A stretch of 64,000 nucleotides of DNA from Chondrus crispus (GCF_000350225.1 NW_005179171.1:1-64000); one strand, 5' to 3'. Counted from the stretch's first letter, positions 20,413 through 31,063 are shown. The notes: generated from the letters alone by a model not told the origin. A program made the numbers and translations.

Positions 20413-20931
20413 GGCGGTCCAGCTCATCACCAGGGACGTCGTGTGCCATTCGTAAAGATGTTTGCCTTTGTTGCCTTCGTCCCCGTCCGCTCGGTGGGGC
20501 GGGTACTGTCCTACTCCTCCTTCAATTTTTTTTCTTTCCTCGTACCGACTCGCGGCCTCCCAACACAGCATGCCACCCAGAGCTGGTGGTGCTCGCTGCC
20601 CGCGCGTGGCTGCGTGCGCGACGACTAAGCGTTCCGCAGCCATGGTGTAGTCCGGGTCAGGGATCACGGAAGACCACCGCTGCCTCGCCCTTGCGGGCAT
20701 GACGTCAGGGGATGGGAGCGTTAGCGCGGGGCAGTCGGTACTGCCCCTCGCCGCCCTGACGTATGTGTACCTGCCCCTCGCCGTCGTTAACGAGAGCGCT
20801 ACACGTCCTGCCCCGAAGGGTCTGGTCTTCTTGGAGGCGGGAGCGAAGTAAGAGCGCTCGTGGGTCCTGGGCAGCGCGGTTGCCTGTCATTCCCGTCGTC
20901 CCGTGAAGTATCCGGCGCGCCCGCGGCCCCA
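20413..20931. other. 3' region of element C after the antisense gene
   Basis: About 520 bp without a convincing frame. It continues the non-coding part of element C towards the palindromic repeat and copia B. Confidence 0.5.
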
Positions 20932-21104
20932 CTATGATCAGTGGGTCTGTGATCAGTGGTCACTGATCACAGACCGGCGAGGGGTGTCGTACGACATCGT
21001 CCTTGCTGTAAAATTTGACAAAATTTTAGATTCCAAATTTTTAGCAAATGTTTTAGATTTTGGCCCTGTGATCAGTGGGTCTGTGATCAGTGGGCACTGA
21101 TCAC
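20932..21104. repeat. Tandem repeat with perfect hairpin, target of copia B
   Basis: GGTCTGTGATCAGTG, two bases, then CACTGATCACAGACC form a perfect 15-bp-arm hairpin (20944-20975). It is followed by an AT-rich ~100-bp segment, then the hairpin begins again. The second hairpin is split by copia B; its missing half and the rest of the second unit lie at 28058-28141. Before insertion this was a ~250-bp two-unit tandem repeat. Confidence 0.7.
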
Positions 21105-21401
21105 TGTGGGATTTCGTGAGGAATTCCTTTAAAGAATTAGAAAAAGAGATTTTAATAAAGTGTCAATGGACAGGTCTACGACCGACCGTCCGAGCCCGTG
21201 CGAAGTCCGTGCAGTCGGACGGTTTTCGCAGGTAGGCTCTGCGTTTTGACACAAACCTCTGGCCCGGAACGAACCTACAGTCCGAAGCGCGAGCCCTACT
21301 TATATACTACTTAACCCTTACAGTACCATAAAGAAAGACAAGTTCTGACGCATCCAGCAACAACACAAATGGATGCGCCTCCGTATCGTAATTGTTTCAC
21401 A
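21105..21401 (-). repeat. 3' LTR of copia B
   Basis: 297 bp, TGTGGGATTTCG to GTAATTGTTTCACA. In the minus-strand reading it follows the end of pol within a few bases. The two LTR copies are equal in length, with about six substitutions by eye. Confidence 0.95.
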
Positions 21402-24400
21402 CTGCCACTTTTCCGATGGCAGAACTTGGCTGTGTACGATAAATCCACTTCTTGACCGGATTGCGGTCATAGCCACTACTTATATGCCTCTCAAGAGCGT
21501 TGTTAGGGGTCTCCTTTGTGAGACCGTCTGCTATGTTGGGTTCTGACGAAACAAGGCCTACGTGCGAGATTTCTTGTCGGTTATAGCATTCCCTAGCTGA
21601 GGCTATGTCTATCATGAGCCTTTTCTCAGTGGTGGACGAACCTTTTGTAATCACATCAAACATTTGTAGTGAGTCCGTAAGCATATGCAGAGGGATCTTC
21701 ATTCTAAATATCGTTTCCAAGTCGTGTCTCAGAATGAAAGCACGATCAAAACCGGAAGCAAAAGCGTATACTTCTCCTCCGAGTATAGACCGAACTACCC
21801 TCTTCGACTTTCTGCTTGAATATTCCAGTATGTGAGCACGATCTGAAGTATCACATAGCAAAATTATGAACCCGAGTTGCGACGAAAGATCATCATTTCC
21901 GGCAAAAGAAGCATCAGTGTAAACCCTCATGTGAAGAAAGTCCTTCTGCAATGGGTAGAAATTTAGACACCTGCTATGTGTCCCTTTCAGGTGTTTAACT
22001 GTGCAATTGAAAGACTTCAGTTTTTCAATCCCGAAAGTCTTCTCCGTTACTTGCGCGGCTTTGTTTATGGCACATAGAGCGTCAGGTCGTGTGTAGCCAA
22101 TCCATGCCAGAACAGACCGGTAAGACCTAAAACGTTCAAATGATGCGTCCATTGGTATAGGCTTAAGCTTCTTTGTATAAGCTTCCTGTGTAACTGAGAA
22201 CGAGCCGTCTGCATGAGTTTGGATTGAGGTTCCGAAGAACTCAAAGTTGTCCCAAACTCGTTCCTTTGAGTCAAACTTCTTGAGAGAAAGTTTGGTAAGC
22301 TCTTGCATGTCATCATTTCCACCAAGGAAGCTGTCATCGACGTACATTCCAAGCAGGCCGTCAAGGTCTTCCTCGTTTCGTTTCACATACAACGAGGGGT
22401 CCCCGAGTAGAGGAACTAGGCCTAAGTCACGCTTGACGTGACGGTCAACTGTAACCCCCCAATAGTCTCCATCGTCTGTCATACCATATATAGACTTAAG
22501 AAGTTTGAGTATGTCCTCCTCACAAAGGCCAAAATACGTGAGATCTGCCCTTTTTGGGAGGAGAAACACCTTGCGTGTCAGTTTGTCCTCGCTTTGTAGG
22601 TAGGCTTGTCTCACGTCATGAGAAAAGAGGCGAAATCCTTTGATCGCAGTTACCGACACAATGATCCGAGTCGAACTTTGACGTAGAGTCGTAATGTTGT
22701 GGACCATATGTGCTTTTTCTTGATCGCGGTTGCCTTGGGCAACGTAGCGAGCCTTAGCGCGTTCGTCTGCAGAACCGAAGTTCTTCAAAGTGGGGACGAA
22801 ACGACCACTTAGGACATTTGCCTTGTGGGGCAACGACGTTTTGGGAATTACTTGCCATGTTTCCCTTTTTTGCAGTCCGTTCACCTCCTCCCCCATGGCC
22901 TTACAGAACTTAGACGATTTTGTAGCGATGTCGCTTTGATCAATGACCTGTGTCATGAGTGCTTGCGTTACAGACGTGATCTCATTTCTTGTGAGCATGT
23001 CGGGGGTGCTTAACGGCACATTTACATCCTGTCGCGCAGTATCGCTAAACCCGTTTGGTGCTGGAGGAGGCGTCCCCCTGATTCTTTCAAGTATCGTGTC
23101 TATATCCCTTAACACATCTTCATTGTCGGCAGTGAAATTGTATGAATCATCGTTATTCACTGCAAGCGGTGTGCAGTGTGGGATAACAGGAGGGCTGTTG
23201 TAGGATTTAACTTTGTCGATGGATACATTCATAATCTTTCCCTCGAGCTGTATCGTTACACTCTTGTCTTTGACATCAAGAACAAGGTATGGTCCAGTCC
23301 ATTGGTCCTCTGGCTTTTCTCGATAGAGAAGTACACGAGAGCCTATTACAATATCATTGTCCGCTGCGGATGGGACGTTCATGCGCACGGCCCTAGAAAT
23401 TCGTTCCTTGGCCATGACAGACGCCATCTCTTTTCGCGCAGATTCCATAGCTTTCATACGGTTCATCTGCGCGGGTAAGTCCATAGGAACAATTGGTATC
23501 CTTGGCATTGCACCAAACACGAGGAGCGTAGGTACCAAACCATGATATCCTGCCGTGTCATTCATTGCTTTTAATGACAACGAAAGACAGTGACTCCTTT
23601 CAATCCCTGGGTGTTGGAGTCGGACTTCGCGATATATATCCCTCAGAAAGGCATGATATCGTTCTCCAACGCCCAAAGCATTATGACTCTGCACCCCAGA
23701 CTGGAAGTGCTTGATTCCCGCCAACAACAAGAGCGTCTTCCATCGTTGTGACTTGAACTGTGGTCCTTGGTCTGTTGCCATCGCGTCGGGAAAACCGATG
23801 TACACACAGACCCAAATGTTCATGAAAGTGTTCCAAGTTGCGTCTGCAGTCTCCTTTCCGAGGAATGCAGCTGCAGAGAACTTGGTGTCCTTGTCCACAA
23901 CATGCAGTACTGGTGTGTTCTCCAGATACATAAGGTCCAAACATAAGGTTCGATTGAACACTACATCTGCATCAGGTAATGAAACTCTGAAACGATGAGG
24001 GGCCCGACTGCGACGTTGACAAAGGTCACACGTAGAGCTGATTCGCTTCAAGCTCCGGAGTACTTCCGGTGATGTCTTATCGGGTTCAGCGCGGCTCATA
24101 ACGGAGTAGAGGCGCTCAGAATCAGGATGATGAAAGTGTCTGTGTACTTTCATAAGTTCGGACTCCGTGAATAATATGTTCGGTCCCCATTCATAGTACA
24201 GGTGGCCAAGTTTCTTCCGAAGGCGTATCTGCCACCCTTCAAGCTTCGAAGATAGCATGCCCTTATCCGTGTCAAGTACCATCTTGTATTTCTCCATGTT
24301 GTCCAGTCCAAGGAGAAAGGGAACATGGGTATCTACAACTTCAACCGAGAGAGAAATGAAGTGTGTTGGTGCTATTGGGACCCGCACTGTCAACAAACCA

Positions 24401-24759
24401 AGCCCGAGATGTTTGTGCGTCCCAAAGCTGAAAACGTTCTTGGCATTTGATGTTGAAGGACTGTAGGGGACATTGAACAAGCTACAGTATGCTTTGGCTT
24501 GCTCAACACCAACGACAGATTTTTGAGCGGCTGAATCTATGCATATCCCGTGAAAGGGGTCGCCTACAGTCACGTTCCATGACTTGCTTGTGAGGTAGAC
24601 GTGGTTAATAGCATCACTGCCTGAGTCCGTGGGATGTTCTGTGGAGTCGACATCATCCGTTGTGTCATTTCCGCTTAGAATTCTTTCAAGTAAAGTTATG
24701 TCCGTCGTTTCTGTCTCCTCTTCCGAGTCATCTTCCGGCGCAGAGCCAATGTCAAGTTG
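21397..24759 (-). CDS. Copia B pol: protease, integrase, RT, RNase H
   Basis: Continuous with gag in the same frame after the TAA at 24760. The protease active site is Asp-Ser-Ala (ICIDSAAQ) rather than the common Asp-Ser-Gly. The integrase has a His/Cys zinc region (HRHFHHPDSERL, CDLCQRR) and DDE residues in LCLDLMYL, ATDQGPQF and GVGERYH. RT follows (QGNRDQEKAH, FSHDVRQAYLQ) with the catalytic YVDD at 22333-22344. RNase H shows YTDASFAGNDD, GGEVYAFASG and LTDSLQM. No frameshift or stop occurs across ~1,120 codons. It is a divergent copia; the exact lineage needs a tree. Confidence 0.93.
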   Translation of the reverse strand, partial: QLDIGSAPEDDSEEETETTDITLLERILSGNDTTDDVDSTEHPTDSGSDAINHVYLTSKSWNVTVGDPFHGICIDSAAQKSVVGVEQAKAYCSLFNVPYSPSTSNAKNVFSFGTHKHLGLGLLTVRVPIAPTHFISLSVEVVDTHVPFLLGLDNMEKYKMVLDTDKGMLSSKLEGWQIRLRKKLGHLYYEWGPNILFTESELMKVHRHFHHPDSERLYSVMSRAEPDKTSPEVLRSLKRISSTCDLCQRRSRAPHRFRVSLPDADVVFNRTLCLDLMYLENTPVLHVVDKDTKFSAAAFLGKETADATWNTFMNIWVCVYIGFPDAMATDQGPQFKSQRWKTLLLLAGIKHFQSGVQSHNALGVGERYHAFLRDIYREVRLQHPGIERSHCLSLSLKAMNDTAGYHGLVPTLLVFGAMPRIPIVPMDLPAQMNRMKAMESARKEMASVMAKERISRAVRMNVPSAADNDIVIGSRVLLYREKPEDQWTGPYLVLDVKDKSVTIQLEGKIMNVSIDKVKSYNSPPVIPHCTPLAVNNDDSYNFTADNEDVLRDIDTILERIRGTPPPAPNGFSDTARQDVNVPLSTPDMLTRNEITSVTQALMTQVIDQSDIATKSSKFCKAMGEEVNGLQKRETWQVIPKTSLPHKANVLSGRFVPTLKNFGSADERAKARYVAQGNRDQEKAHMVHNITTLRQSSTRIIVSVTAIKGFRLFSHDVRQAYLQSEDKLTRKVFLLPKRADLTYFGLCEEDILKLLKSIYGMTDDGDYWGVTVDRHVKRDLGLVPLLGDPSLYVKRNEEDLDGLLGMYVDDSFLGGNDDMQELTKLSLKKFDSKERVWDNFEFFGTSIQTHADGSFSVTQEAYTKKLKPIPMDASFERFRSYRSVLAWIGYTRPDALCAINKAAQVTEKTFGIEKLKSFNCTVKHLKGTHSRCLNFYPLQKDFLHMRVYTDASFAGNDDLSSQLGFIILLCDTSDRAHILEYSSRKSKRVVRSILGGEVYAFASGFDRAFILRHDLETIFRMKIPLHMLTDSLQMFDVITKGSSTTEKRLMIDIASARECYNRQEISHVGLVSSEPNIADGLTKETPNNALERHISSGYDRNPVKKWIYRTQPSSAIGKVAV

Positions 24760-26229
24760 TTAGCATAAGTCGGCGAGGACATGATGGACGGCAATTGGCT
24801 TTGTGTCTGCCTTCTTTGCGTAGTATTCCATCTTACGGGTTGCTGCTCTAGATGTGTTGAGCGGGAGAGTGCAGTCCCTGAGCAAGTGGTTACCTCCACA
24901 ATTGAAGCAACCCGATACTGTCAGCGGGTTGAACTTTACCTTCTGCTTAGTCGTAGAGGGTGATCTGAAAGCCCTTCCGCCAAAGCGAGGCTGCCGGGTA
25001 CTTGTCTGGTCTCGTTCACGCGGGTAGGGGGAATTGTTGTAATACCTGCCGTGTCCAGTGTACAGAATGCCGGCCGAGCTGTCATGGGAAATGGAACGCT
25101 GATTCAGTTGTGCACGATCGCGAATGATTGCTATCTTGGACTCTTTATCCAGTTGTAGCGCTGCTTCAAGCTCTGAGTAGAGTTGTTGGAATTTGAGTTG
25201 GTGCGTTGCCACTCTACTGAGCGGTTCGCTGGACCATGGCATTCCTACAACAGCATTTCGGAGGAATTCAACCTTGTGAGCGTCTCCTTGATGGGAGCGC
25301 GGACCTTGACGGGAGAATTTGATAATTGACTTGTAAGTCAAAGCTAGAGCAGCGGACATTTCCTTCCCTTCTGCAGCGAAAACAGTCACGCGGAGGGAGT
25401 TGAGATAGTTCTTGACCCGGGTTTGGCGGACAGGGGAGTTGTACTCCTCCTCGAGCATTTGGATAGCTTGCTGAAAGCTAGTCGCATATCCATCGATTTT
25501 GTCAAGATAATACCTTTTAGCATACCCTCGCAGTAAATTGTGAAGAAACTGGAGTCGCTGAGGAGGACTGAGGTTGTAGTCCCTGGAAATCTGAAGATAG
25601 TCGTCTACATACTCCATCCAGGACTCGCCCAAGTCCCCTGAGAATTTCTTCTCTTTCTCCTTCATTCGCATAGCGACGTTATGGGCTACCTTCTCAGTCG
25701 GGGTACTGAAGGATCCGCTTGTCCTTGGCACGGGTGATTGTTCACCATGGGAGGAAGAGCTGGGAGCATGGGGGCGTTGGCGGCGTCCTGCAGCAATAAT
25801 TTCACGAGCCATTTCAATTGCGGCTTGTGTGTCCTCTGTCTCTTCATACAAACCGTGGGCTAGTGTCATGACCACACGATGGGAAGAGTGTTGCGCTAAG
25901 TTTGCTCCTTTCGCGTCAAGAAAGTTTCGCAACTCTATATGCACCGCAGGAAGGTCACATATTTCCTGGCGGAACAGCGAAGCTGGTGGAAACATATCAG
26001 CTACAGTCCTTTTCAAATGGATACCGGTGAGGTCGGGCGTAGTCTCAAGGAAGCGAATAGACGATATGAATCCCTTTTGTGCACTTGTTAGAGCTGTAAG
26101 GGCATCGTTTGTTAACCCCCGCATAAATGTATAAGCGGGGGGCGCGGGTGCATCGTCTCCCACTTGTTGGCTTTGTGGAAGACTGGCCTCGTCACCAACT
26201 GGGGTAGTGGGAGGCATTTTGTTTACCAC
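24760..26229 (-). CDS. Copia B gag with zinc knuckle
   Basis: 489 residues from the ATG at 26229. The N-terminus is Pro-rich; a helical core follows (WMEYVDDYLQISRDYN, LRGYAKRYYLDKIDG), then a basic region and one zinc knuckle CFNCGGNHLLRDC (CX2CX3HX4C, one residue shorter than the usual spacing). It ends in TAA at 24760-24762, with pol continuing in the same frame. The stop context TAA CAA CTT resembles the CAR-YYA leaky-stop motif in five of six positions. Confidence 0.9.
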   Translation of the reverse strand: MVNKMPPTTPVGDEASLPQSQQVGDDAPAPPAYTFMRGLTNDALTALTSAQKGFISSIRFLETTPDLTGIHLKRTVADMFPPASLFRQEICDLPAVHIELRNFLDAKGANLAQHSSHRVVMTLAHGLYEETEDTQAAIEMAREIIAAGRRQRPHAPSSSSHGEQSPVPRTSGSFSTPTEKVAHNVAMRMKEKEKKFSGDLGESWMEYVDDYLQISRDYNLSPPQRLQFLHNLLRGYAKRYYLDKIDGYATSFQQAIQMLEEEYNSPVRQTRVKNYLNSLRVTVFAAEGKEMSAALALTYKSIIKFSRQGPRSHQGDAHKVEFLRNAVVGMPWSSEPLSRVATHQLKFQQLYSELEAALQLDKESKIAIIRDRAQLNQRSISHDSSAGILYTGHGRYYNNSPYPRERDQTSTRQPRFGGRAFRSPSTTKQKVKFNPLTVSGCFNCGGNHLLRDCTLPLNTSRAATRKMEYYAKKADTKPIAVHHVLADLC

Positions 26230-27760
26230 TTAGTTAAGTGGTGACGGGTGGTGTCGCCAAAGAAAAACAATAGCAACAAAAAAAACTTGACAACTGCGTC
26301 GATCGTAGATCGGTTGACCTTGTAAGGGTCCGACCCTCGGCGCCTGCAGCTCTTGCAGGTAGAAGAGGTCCGACCTCTGACGCCCGGAGCCTGTCCGGGT
26401 CAGGTAACGTCTTCAGCTTTCAACCTACTCTTGCGTTACGAGAGTAGGCGCGATGGTCCCTACGAGACGTCCACACCAGCCAGTATACAGGCCTAAGGGG
26501 TGTCTAGTCTCTTGCGGGACACTTGCGCGACCGCTAGTCCAGTAGTCGAAACCCTTGTCTACCCAGCGCACAACACCCCGGAAGATCACCACGCCCGGAA
26601 ACACCAGGCCCGAAAGCCGACACCGTTATCTGCCCCGAAGGACCGGTGGGGTTCCCTGCCGGAGAGGATCTCCTCACGGTTCGAGTTGCCAGCCTCGCGT
26701 CACCAGGAAAAATATCCCGGGTCAACCGCTCTCAGGCAAAACAAGGGTCTCTTCCACGTTCCAGCGCCAACAAACCACTACCTCCACTTCCAACTGACCT
26801 TCAGACAAACACACAACAACCAAATCAAACAATCCTCCCTTCTCCCAAACGTTTGTGGAGCGACCGACGCGGCACAGCACCGACGCGGAGAGCGCGGGCG
26901 TGTGTGCAGCAGCAAGCGGCGGCGGCAATAGTAGCGTGTGGTTGCAGCAGCAAGCGGCGGCGGCAACAGTGTAGAGTAGTTGCAGCAGCACAACGGCCGG
27001 CGGCAACAGAAGAGAGCAGCGGCAGCAGAGAGTAGCGGCGGCGGCGAGCGGCGGCGGCGAGCGGCGGCGGCGCGCGGCAGCGGTATTAGAACAGAGCAGC
27101 AGCAGCGACGAGCGAGCGGCGGCGGCGAGCGGCAGCGGCGAGCTGCAGCGGTGCGCGGCAGGAGTAGCAGCTCAGAGCAGCAGAAGCGACGGGCGAGCGG
27201 CGGCGGCGAGCTGCAGCGGCGTGCTGCAGCGGTGCGCGGCAGGAGTAGCAGCTCAGAGCAGCAGAAGCGACGGGCGAGCGGAGGCGGCGAGCTGCAGCGG
27301 CGCGTAGCAGGAGTAGCAGCACAGAGCACCAGCGGCGGTGGTGTACCAGCGGCGGTGGTGTAGAGTGGCGGCGCGCGGCCGCAGAGAGCGGCGGCAACGG
27401 TAGCGGCACAAGCGAGCGGCAACGGCAGCAGAGAGCGACAGCGCCAGTGGAGAGCGGCGGCGGCAGTAGCAGGCGGCAGCAGCAGGAGTCGTCGGCAGCA
27501 GTAGCGGGCGGCAGCAGTAGCACCGAGCGGCAGAGCACGGCGGGAGTGCGAGCAGCGGCGGTAGCAGCAGAGCGCGACGGTAGTAGCGAGCGGCGGCGGC
27601 GAGGGGTCGTGTACCGGCGAGACGCGACGAGTTGTGCGCACACGCAAGTGGGGAGTCGGCGGCAGGAACGGGAGGCGGGAGATCGCTCGCGCAAGGATTT
27701 CACGGATGGCCAATGGGAAGAGGGGAAAAAGAATCGAACTCGAAATCAGCAATTAATTAA
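26230..27760 (-). other. 5' leader of copia B: hairpins and GC-rich triplet repeat
   Basis: A 1.5-kb untranslated region between the 5' LTR and gag. From 26315 to 26460 lie successive short hairpins (CCTGCAGCTCTTGCAGG, AGAGGTCCGACCTCT, CCCGGAGCCTGTCCGGG, and a CTACTC/GAGTAG stem), which could serve packaging or translation. From ~26890 to 27620 the DNA is degenerate GCGGC/AGC triplets, so most frames are open on both strands. The long ORFs there are compositional. Confidence 0.6.
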
Positions 27761-28057
27761 TGTCGGATTTCGTGAGGAATTCCTTTAAAGAATTAGAAAA
27801 AGAGATTTTATTAAAGTGTCAATGGACAGGTCTACGACCGACCGTCCGAGCCCGTGCGAAGTCCGTGCAGTCGGACAGTTTTCGCAGGTAGGCTCTGCGA
27901 TTTGACACAAACCTCTGGCCCGGAACGAACCTACAGTCCGAAGCGCGAGCCCTACTTATATACTACTTAACCCTTACAGTACCATGAAGAAAGACAAGTT
28001 CTGACGCATCCAGCAACAACACAAATGGATGCTCCTCCGTATCGTAATTGTTTCACA
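27761..28057 (-). repeat. 5' LTR of copia B
   Basis: 297 bp, partner of 21105-21401, followed on the right by the ATCAC duplication. No confident primer-binding site can be read in the adjoining DNA (27735-27760). Confidence 0.95.
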
Positions 28058-28062
28058 ATCAC

Positions 28063-29383
28063 AGACCGGCGAGGGGTGTCGTACGACATCGTCCTTGCTG
28101 TAAAAGTTGACAAAATTTTAGATTCCAAATTTTTAGCAAATGAAGTCCGCGTGGCAGCGCTTGGGCCTCGCAAGCTCGGCCCGCGGCGCTCCCCGACGAT
28201 TTTTTCCGGCGCTCCTCGTGCAGCGGGGGGTACACGCGCCTCGAGACGGGCGCGTATAGTAGGGGTGTTTTTTCGTTATTTTCCTTTTCGATGTCTGCGA
28301 CAGCGCTTCGAGCCCTGTGCGGTGGTGGCGTATCACGACCTCCTGTCCGTCAGGGGGTGCCCCTTGGTGCGTGACGATGCGTACTCGCAGTGCTGGCCAG
28401 GTATTGCTGTACGCAGTTCAGCGGACGGATCGGTCTGCGTCTGGCACGTGCCATGTTCGCCAGTGTAATTTTCCCTTAATTTCCGACAATTTCGTGGGCT
28501 GGTGGCGGTAGTGATCTGGGCATGAGACGCGTGGGGCTGGCGTACGTTGTATGGCACCAGCGGTGCTCACGTGTACTGGTTAGGGCCAGGCGCCCCATAG
28601 TTCCCGATGTACTTGGGCATGCGCTGTCGGCGCCCCGGGGCCCTTCGCGCCGCGGTCAACCCCGCCGTCCTTTTTTTCGCCAATTTCTGCGTACGAGAGC
28701 AGTTGTGAAGAGGGGTTGTGACGACGTAATACTCGCTCGTCGGGGTTCGTCCCCGTATTCAATCGGCACAGAGGTTGTGAATACATCCTTATCTTTTCTC
28801 TGTGCCATCTCCCCTGGCTCTCCTGCCTCCTAGGGGCTTCGGGCGAGATCGCTCCTCCTTGAAGATCTGTCTGTTCGCGTCTGTGCGGCGAGCCGTGTGC
28901 CCCTTATCGATATGAGGGGTCGCCTTCCTTACGGCTCAGAGGGCCGTTTCCCTTTTCGTTCTCCTCGTCGGTTCGAGGGTCGACTTGCGTAAGGCCGCAC
29001 GTACTGCCCTCTCTTCTCTGCCTGTTGCCGGCGGCGGTGGCGATCCCTGTCCTGTATTTCGGGTGCCGATACGTCTCGACGTCTTCGTGGGTTCTCGTAA
29101 GAGCTGGGATCTCCTCGGGACACTTCTGCTTTCGTATGCTACGCCCTGTCTCTAACCGCGGGCGAGTCGAGATTAATCGTGACAGAGCGCGAGCGCTTGT
29201 GGTTGCGTGCGGCGTCGTCGCGCCCTCTGGCACTGGCTATGTCCGTCAATACGTCTTGACGTCGGGCGTCGTCCGATCGTGTGACCCTCCGATGAGAGCA
29301 GCTGTCCTTCCACGCCTCTCTTTCCGGTCTGCTCGCGCAGGCCGACGTTTTAATCCGCGAAGGAGCGGTTGAGGGCCACTTCC
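28063..29383. other. 3' region of element C between copia B and pol
   Basis: 1.3 kb of non-coding DNA. It starts with the second half of the palindromic tandem repeat (to 28141), then matches element D from ~58270 (shared GCCTCGCAAGCTCGGCCCGC), which places it between the antisense gene and the end of pol. No supported gene. Confidence 0.55.
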
Positions 29384-31063
29384 TCAAGCGTGAACGTCCA
29401 CGTTCACGTTTGAGTTGAGGTCCATGCCGGTGCGTCTCCGAAGGCGTTGGGCGTAACGAGACACCAACTCCTGCAGGACGTGAGTCCGCGCAGTCCAGGT
29501 GGGCGTGTCGTAATCCGCCCACTTGATGAGGAACTCGATAGTTCCGTCTTCCATATCTCGGTGCTTCAGTAGTCGCTCGACAGCGTACTGTGTTCCCTCT
29601 CTGACCTTGTCGGCAAGGTCGGCTGGGGTTGTTGTGCTCCCCCGTGGCGCGTCCGTCGGCGGTGGCACGTACACGCAGCGATCTGCGGAGACCCGCTCAG
29701 TGACCCCATCACGATCGATCGTGATGGTTCGGCGGTCGTTCGCGAGGACACGGTAGGGTCCAACCGCCGGGGACGCGAGCTTGTTCGATGTCCTCCCCCC
29801 ATCGGTGGGGTTGAGGTATACGTACTCTCCGGGACGGAGTCGCGAATTGATCCGGCGTATGCGCTTATCGAAGTCGCGCTTATAGCGAGCCTGCGTCCGA
29901 CGCAGGCTCCCGGAGGCCTTCTGGATTGTCGAGTCCAAGGTCTTGAGGAACTCAGCGCGTTCGTTCCCTCTGTCGGCAGGGGGCGCGTCACCGTCAGCTC
30001 GTCGAATCGAGAACTCCGGCGGTGGCCTGCTGAGCACGAGCTCGAACGGCGTCGTGCCGGTTGTGCGGTGTACGTGGGAGTTATACGCATACCTAAGTGG
30101 CCCCACGTACACGTCCCAGTCATCTTGGTGCTCGCCTACGTAGTTGCGTAGCATCGCAGCGATCGGTCGGTTGTATCGCTCGAATTGCCCGTTTGTCTGG
30201 GGATGGTACGCGGATGAGTACGTATTAGTAATCCCCAGAACACGGCACGTGCTGTGGACGAACTTGGCGTTAAACTGCGGTCCGTTATCCGACAGCAACG
30301 TGCCCGGGACGCCGTACTTAAACACCCACGATTCGCAGAACGCAACTGCGACGGTGTATGCGGTTATCGTGCGGAGCGCAACGACTTGCGTCAGCTTACT
30401 GAAGCGGTCCGTAATCACGAGCAGGAACCGTTTTCCTGTCTTCGTCTTGGGGAGCGGCCCCAAGATGTCGATCGCGAGGCTCTCGAGAGGCCTCGTAGCT
30501 GGGAGCAATCTCAATCGATTGAGATGTTTCCTCAGCTTGACCCTGTTCATTGCGCAGGTCCGACACCCTCGCACCGTAGCTGCCACGTCTGCAGCCAGGT
30601 GGGGCCAGTGGTACTCGCGTCGAAGTGCGTAGTACATATAATTCTGGCCCGGGTGCCCCGCGATGGCCGGGTTGTGGCACAGGCGAAGGAGCCTGGCGCG
30701 GAGCGTCCGAGGCACCACCACCTGTACGGTATCAGGATCGAAGGGGTGTCTCCGTTTGAGCACCCCTTGGTGGTCCTCGAAGAACGCGGAGTCTCGAGAC
30801 TCGGACTGTCGTGCCAAAACGGTTTGGCAGAAGTCATCCACGCGTTGCTCCTCGGCTATCTCCTCTATCGTAAGACGGGCCGGAAGGTTGTCCTGCGGTG
30901 GGGCGACCGGGTAGTCGAGCGCGCCAGCCTCGGGGTCTTCGGCGCGCTGGATGTCGGCGGCGTCGAACTCATCGTTCTCCTCCCAAAACGAATTGGGTCC
31001 TTGGAGAGCGGGGGTTTCGTCGTCGCCTCGCGGTTCGTCGCGCATCCGTACGCGCGACCTTGT
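29384..31063 (-). CDS. Gypsy C pol, integrase with chromodomain
   Basis: 553 codons open from 31045, in frame with the RNase H part apart from a TGA at 31064. Integrase zinc region: CHNPAIAGHPG with CRTC. DDE residues lie in AIDILGPL, LLSDNGPQF and NGQFERYNR. The C-terminal domain (LRPGEYVYLNP) leads to a chromodomain (YAVERLLKHR, FLIKWADYDTPTW) keeping the Tyr-Trp-Tyr positions. The region before the integrase is acidic (FWEENDEFDAADIQ). Element D is very similar here. Confidence 0.88.
   Translation of the reverse strand, partial: TRSRVRMRDEPRGDDETPALQGPNSFWEENDEFDAADIQRAEDPEAGALDYPVAPPQDNLPARLTIEEIAEEQRVDDFCQTVLARQSESRDSAFFEDHQGVLKRRHPFDPDTVQVVVPRTLRARLLRLCHNPAIAGHPGQNYMYYALRREYHWPHLAADVAATVRGCRTCAMNRVKLRKHLNRLRLLPATRPLESLAIDILGPLPKTKTGKRFLLVITDRFSKLTQVVALRTITAYTVAVAFCESWVFKYGVPGTLLSDNGPQFNAKFVHSTCRVLGITNTYSSAYHPQTNGQFERYNRPIAAMLRNYVGEHQDDWDVYVGPLRYAYNSHVHRTTGTTPFELVLSRPPPEFSIRRADGDAPPADRGNERAEFLKTLDSTIQKASGSLRRTQARYKRDFDKRIRRINSRLRPGEYVYLNPTDGGRTSNKLASPAVGPYRVLANDRRTITIDRDGVTERVSADRCVYVPPPTDAPRGSTTTPADLADKVREGTQYAVERLLKHRDMEDGTIEFLIKWADYDTPTWTARTHVLQELVSRYAQRLRRRTGMDLNSNVNVDVHA

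Larger units (their letters stand above)
21105..28057 (-). mobile_element. Ty1/copia retrotransposon B, nearly intact
   Basis: A 6.95-kb element with 297-bp LTRs (21105-21401 and 27761-28057) differing at about six positions. It is flanked by a perfect 5-bp target duplication ATCAC (21100-21104 and 28058-28062). Gag and pol share one frame with one stop between them. Pol order is protease, integrase, RT, RNase H, which defines copia. It interrupts the 3' region of element C. This is the youngest element visible and could still be active if the internal stop is tolerated. Confidence 0.95.

Noticed and set aside
26778..27752. 324-codon minus-strand ORF and long plus-strand ORFs in the same DNA
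   Set aside because: Low-complexity GC-rich triplet repeat leaves most frames open; no domain and no independent support.
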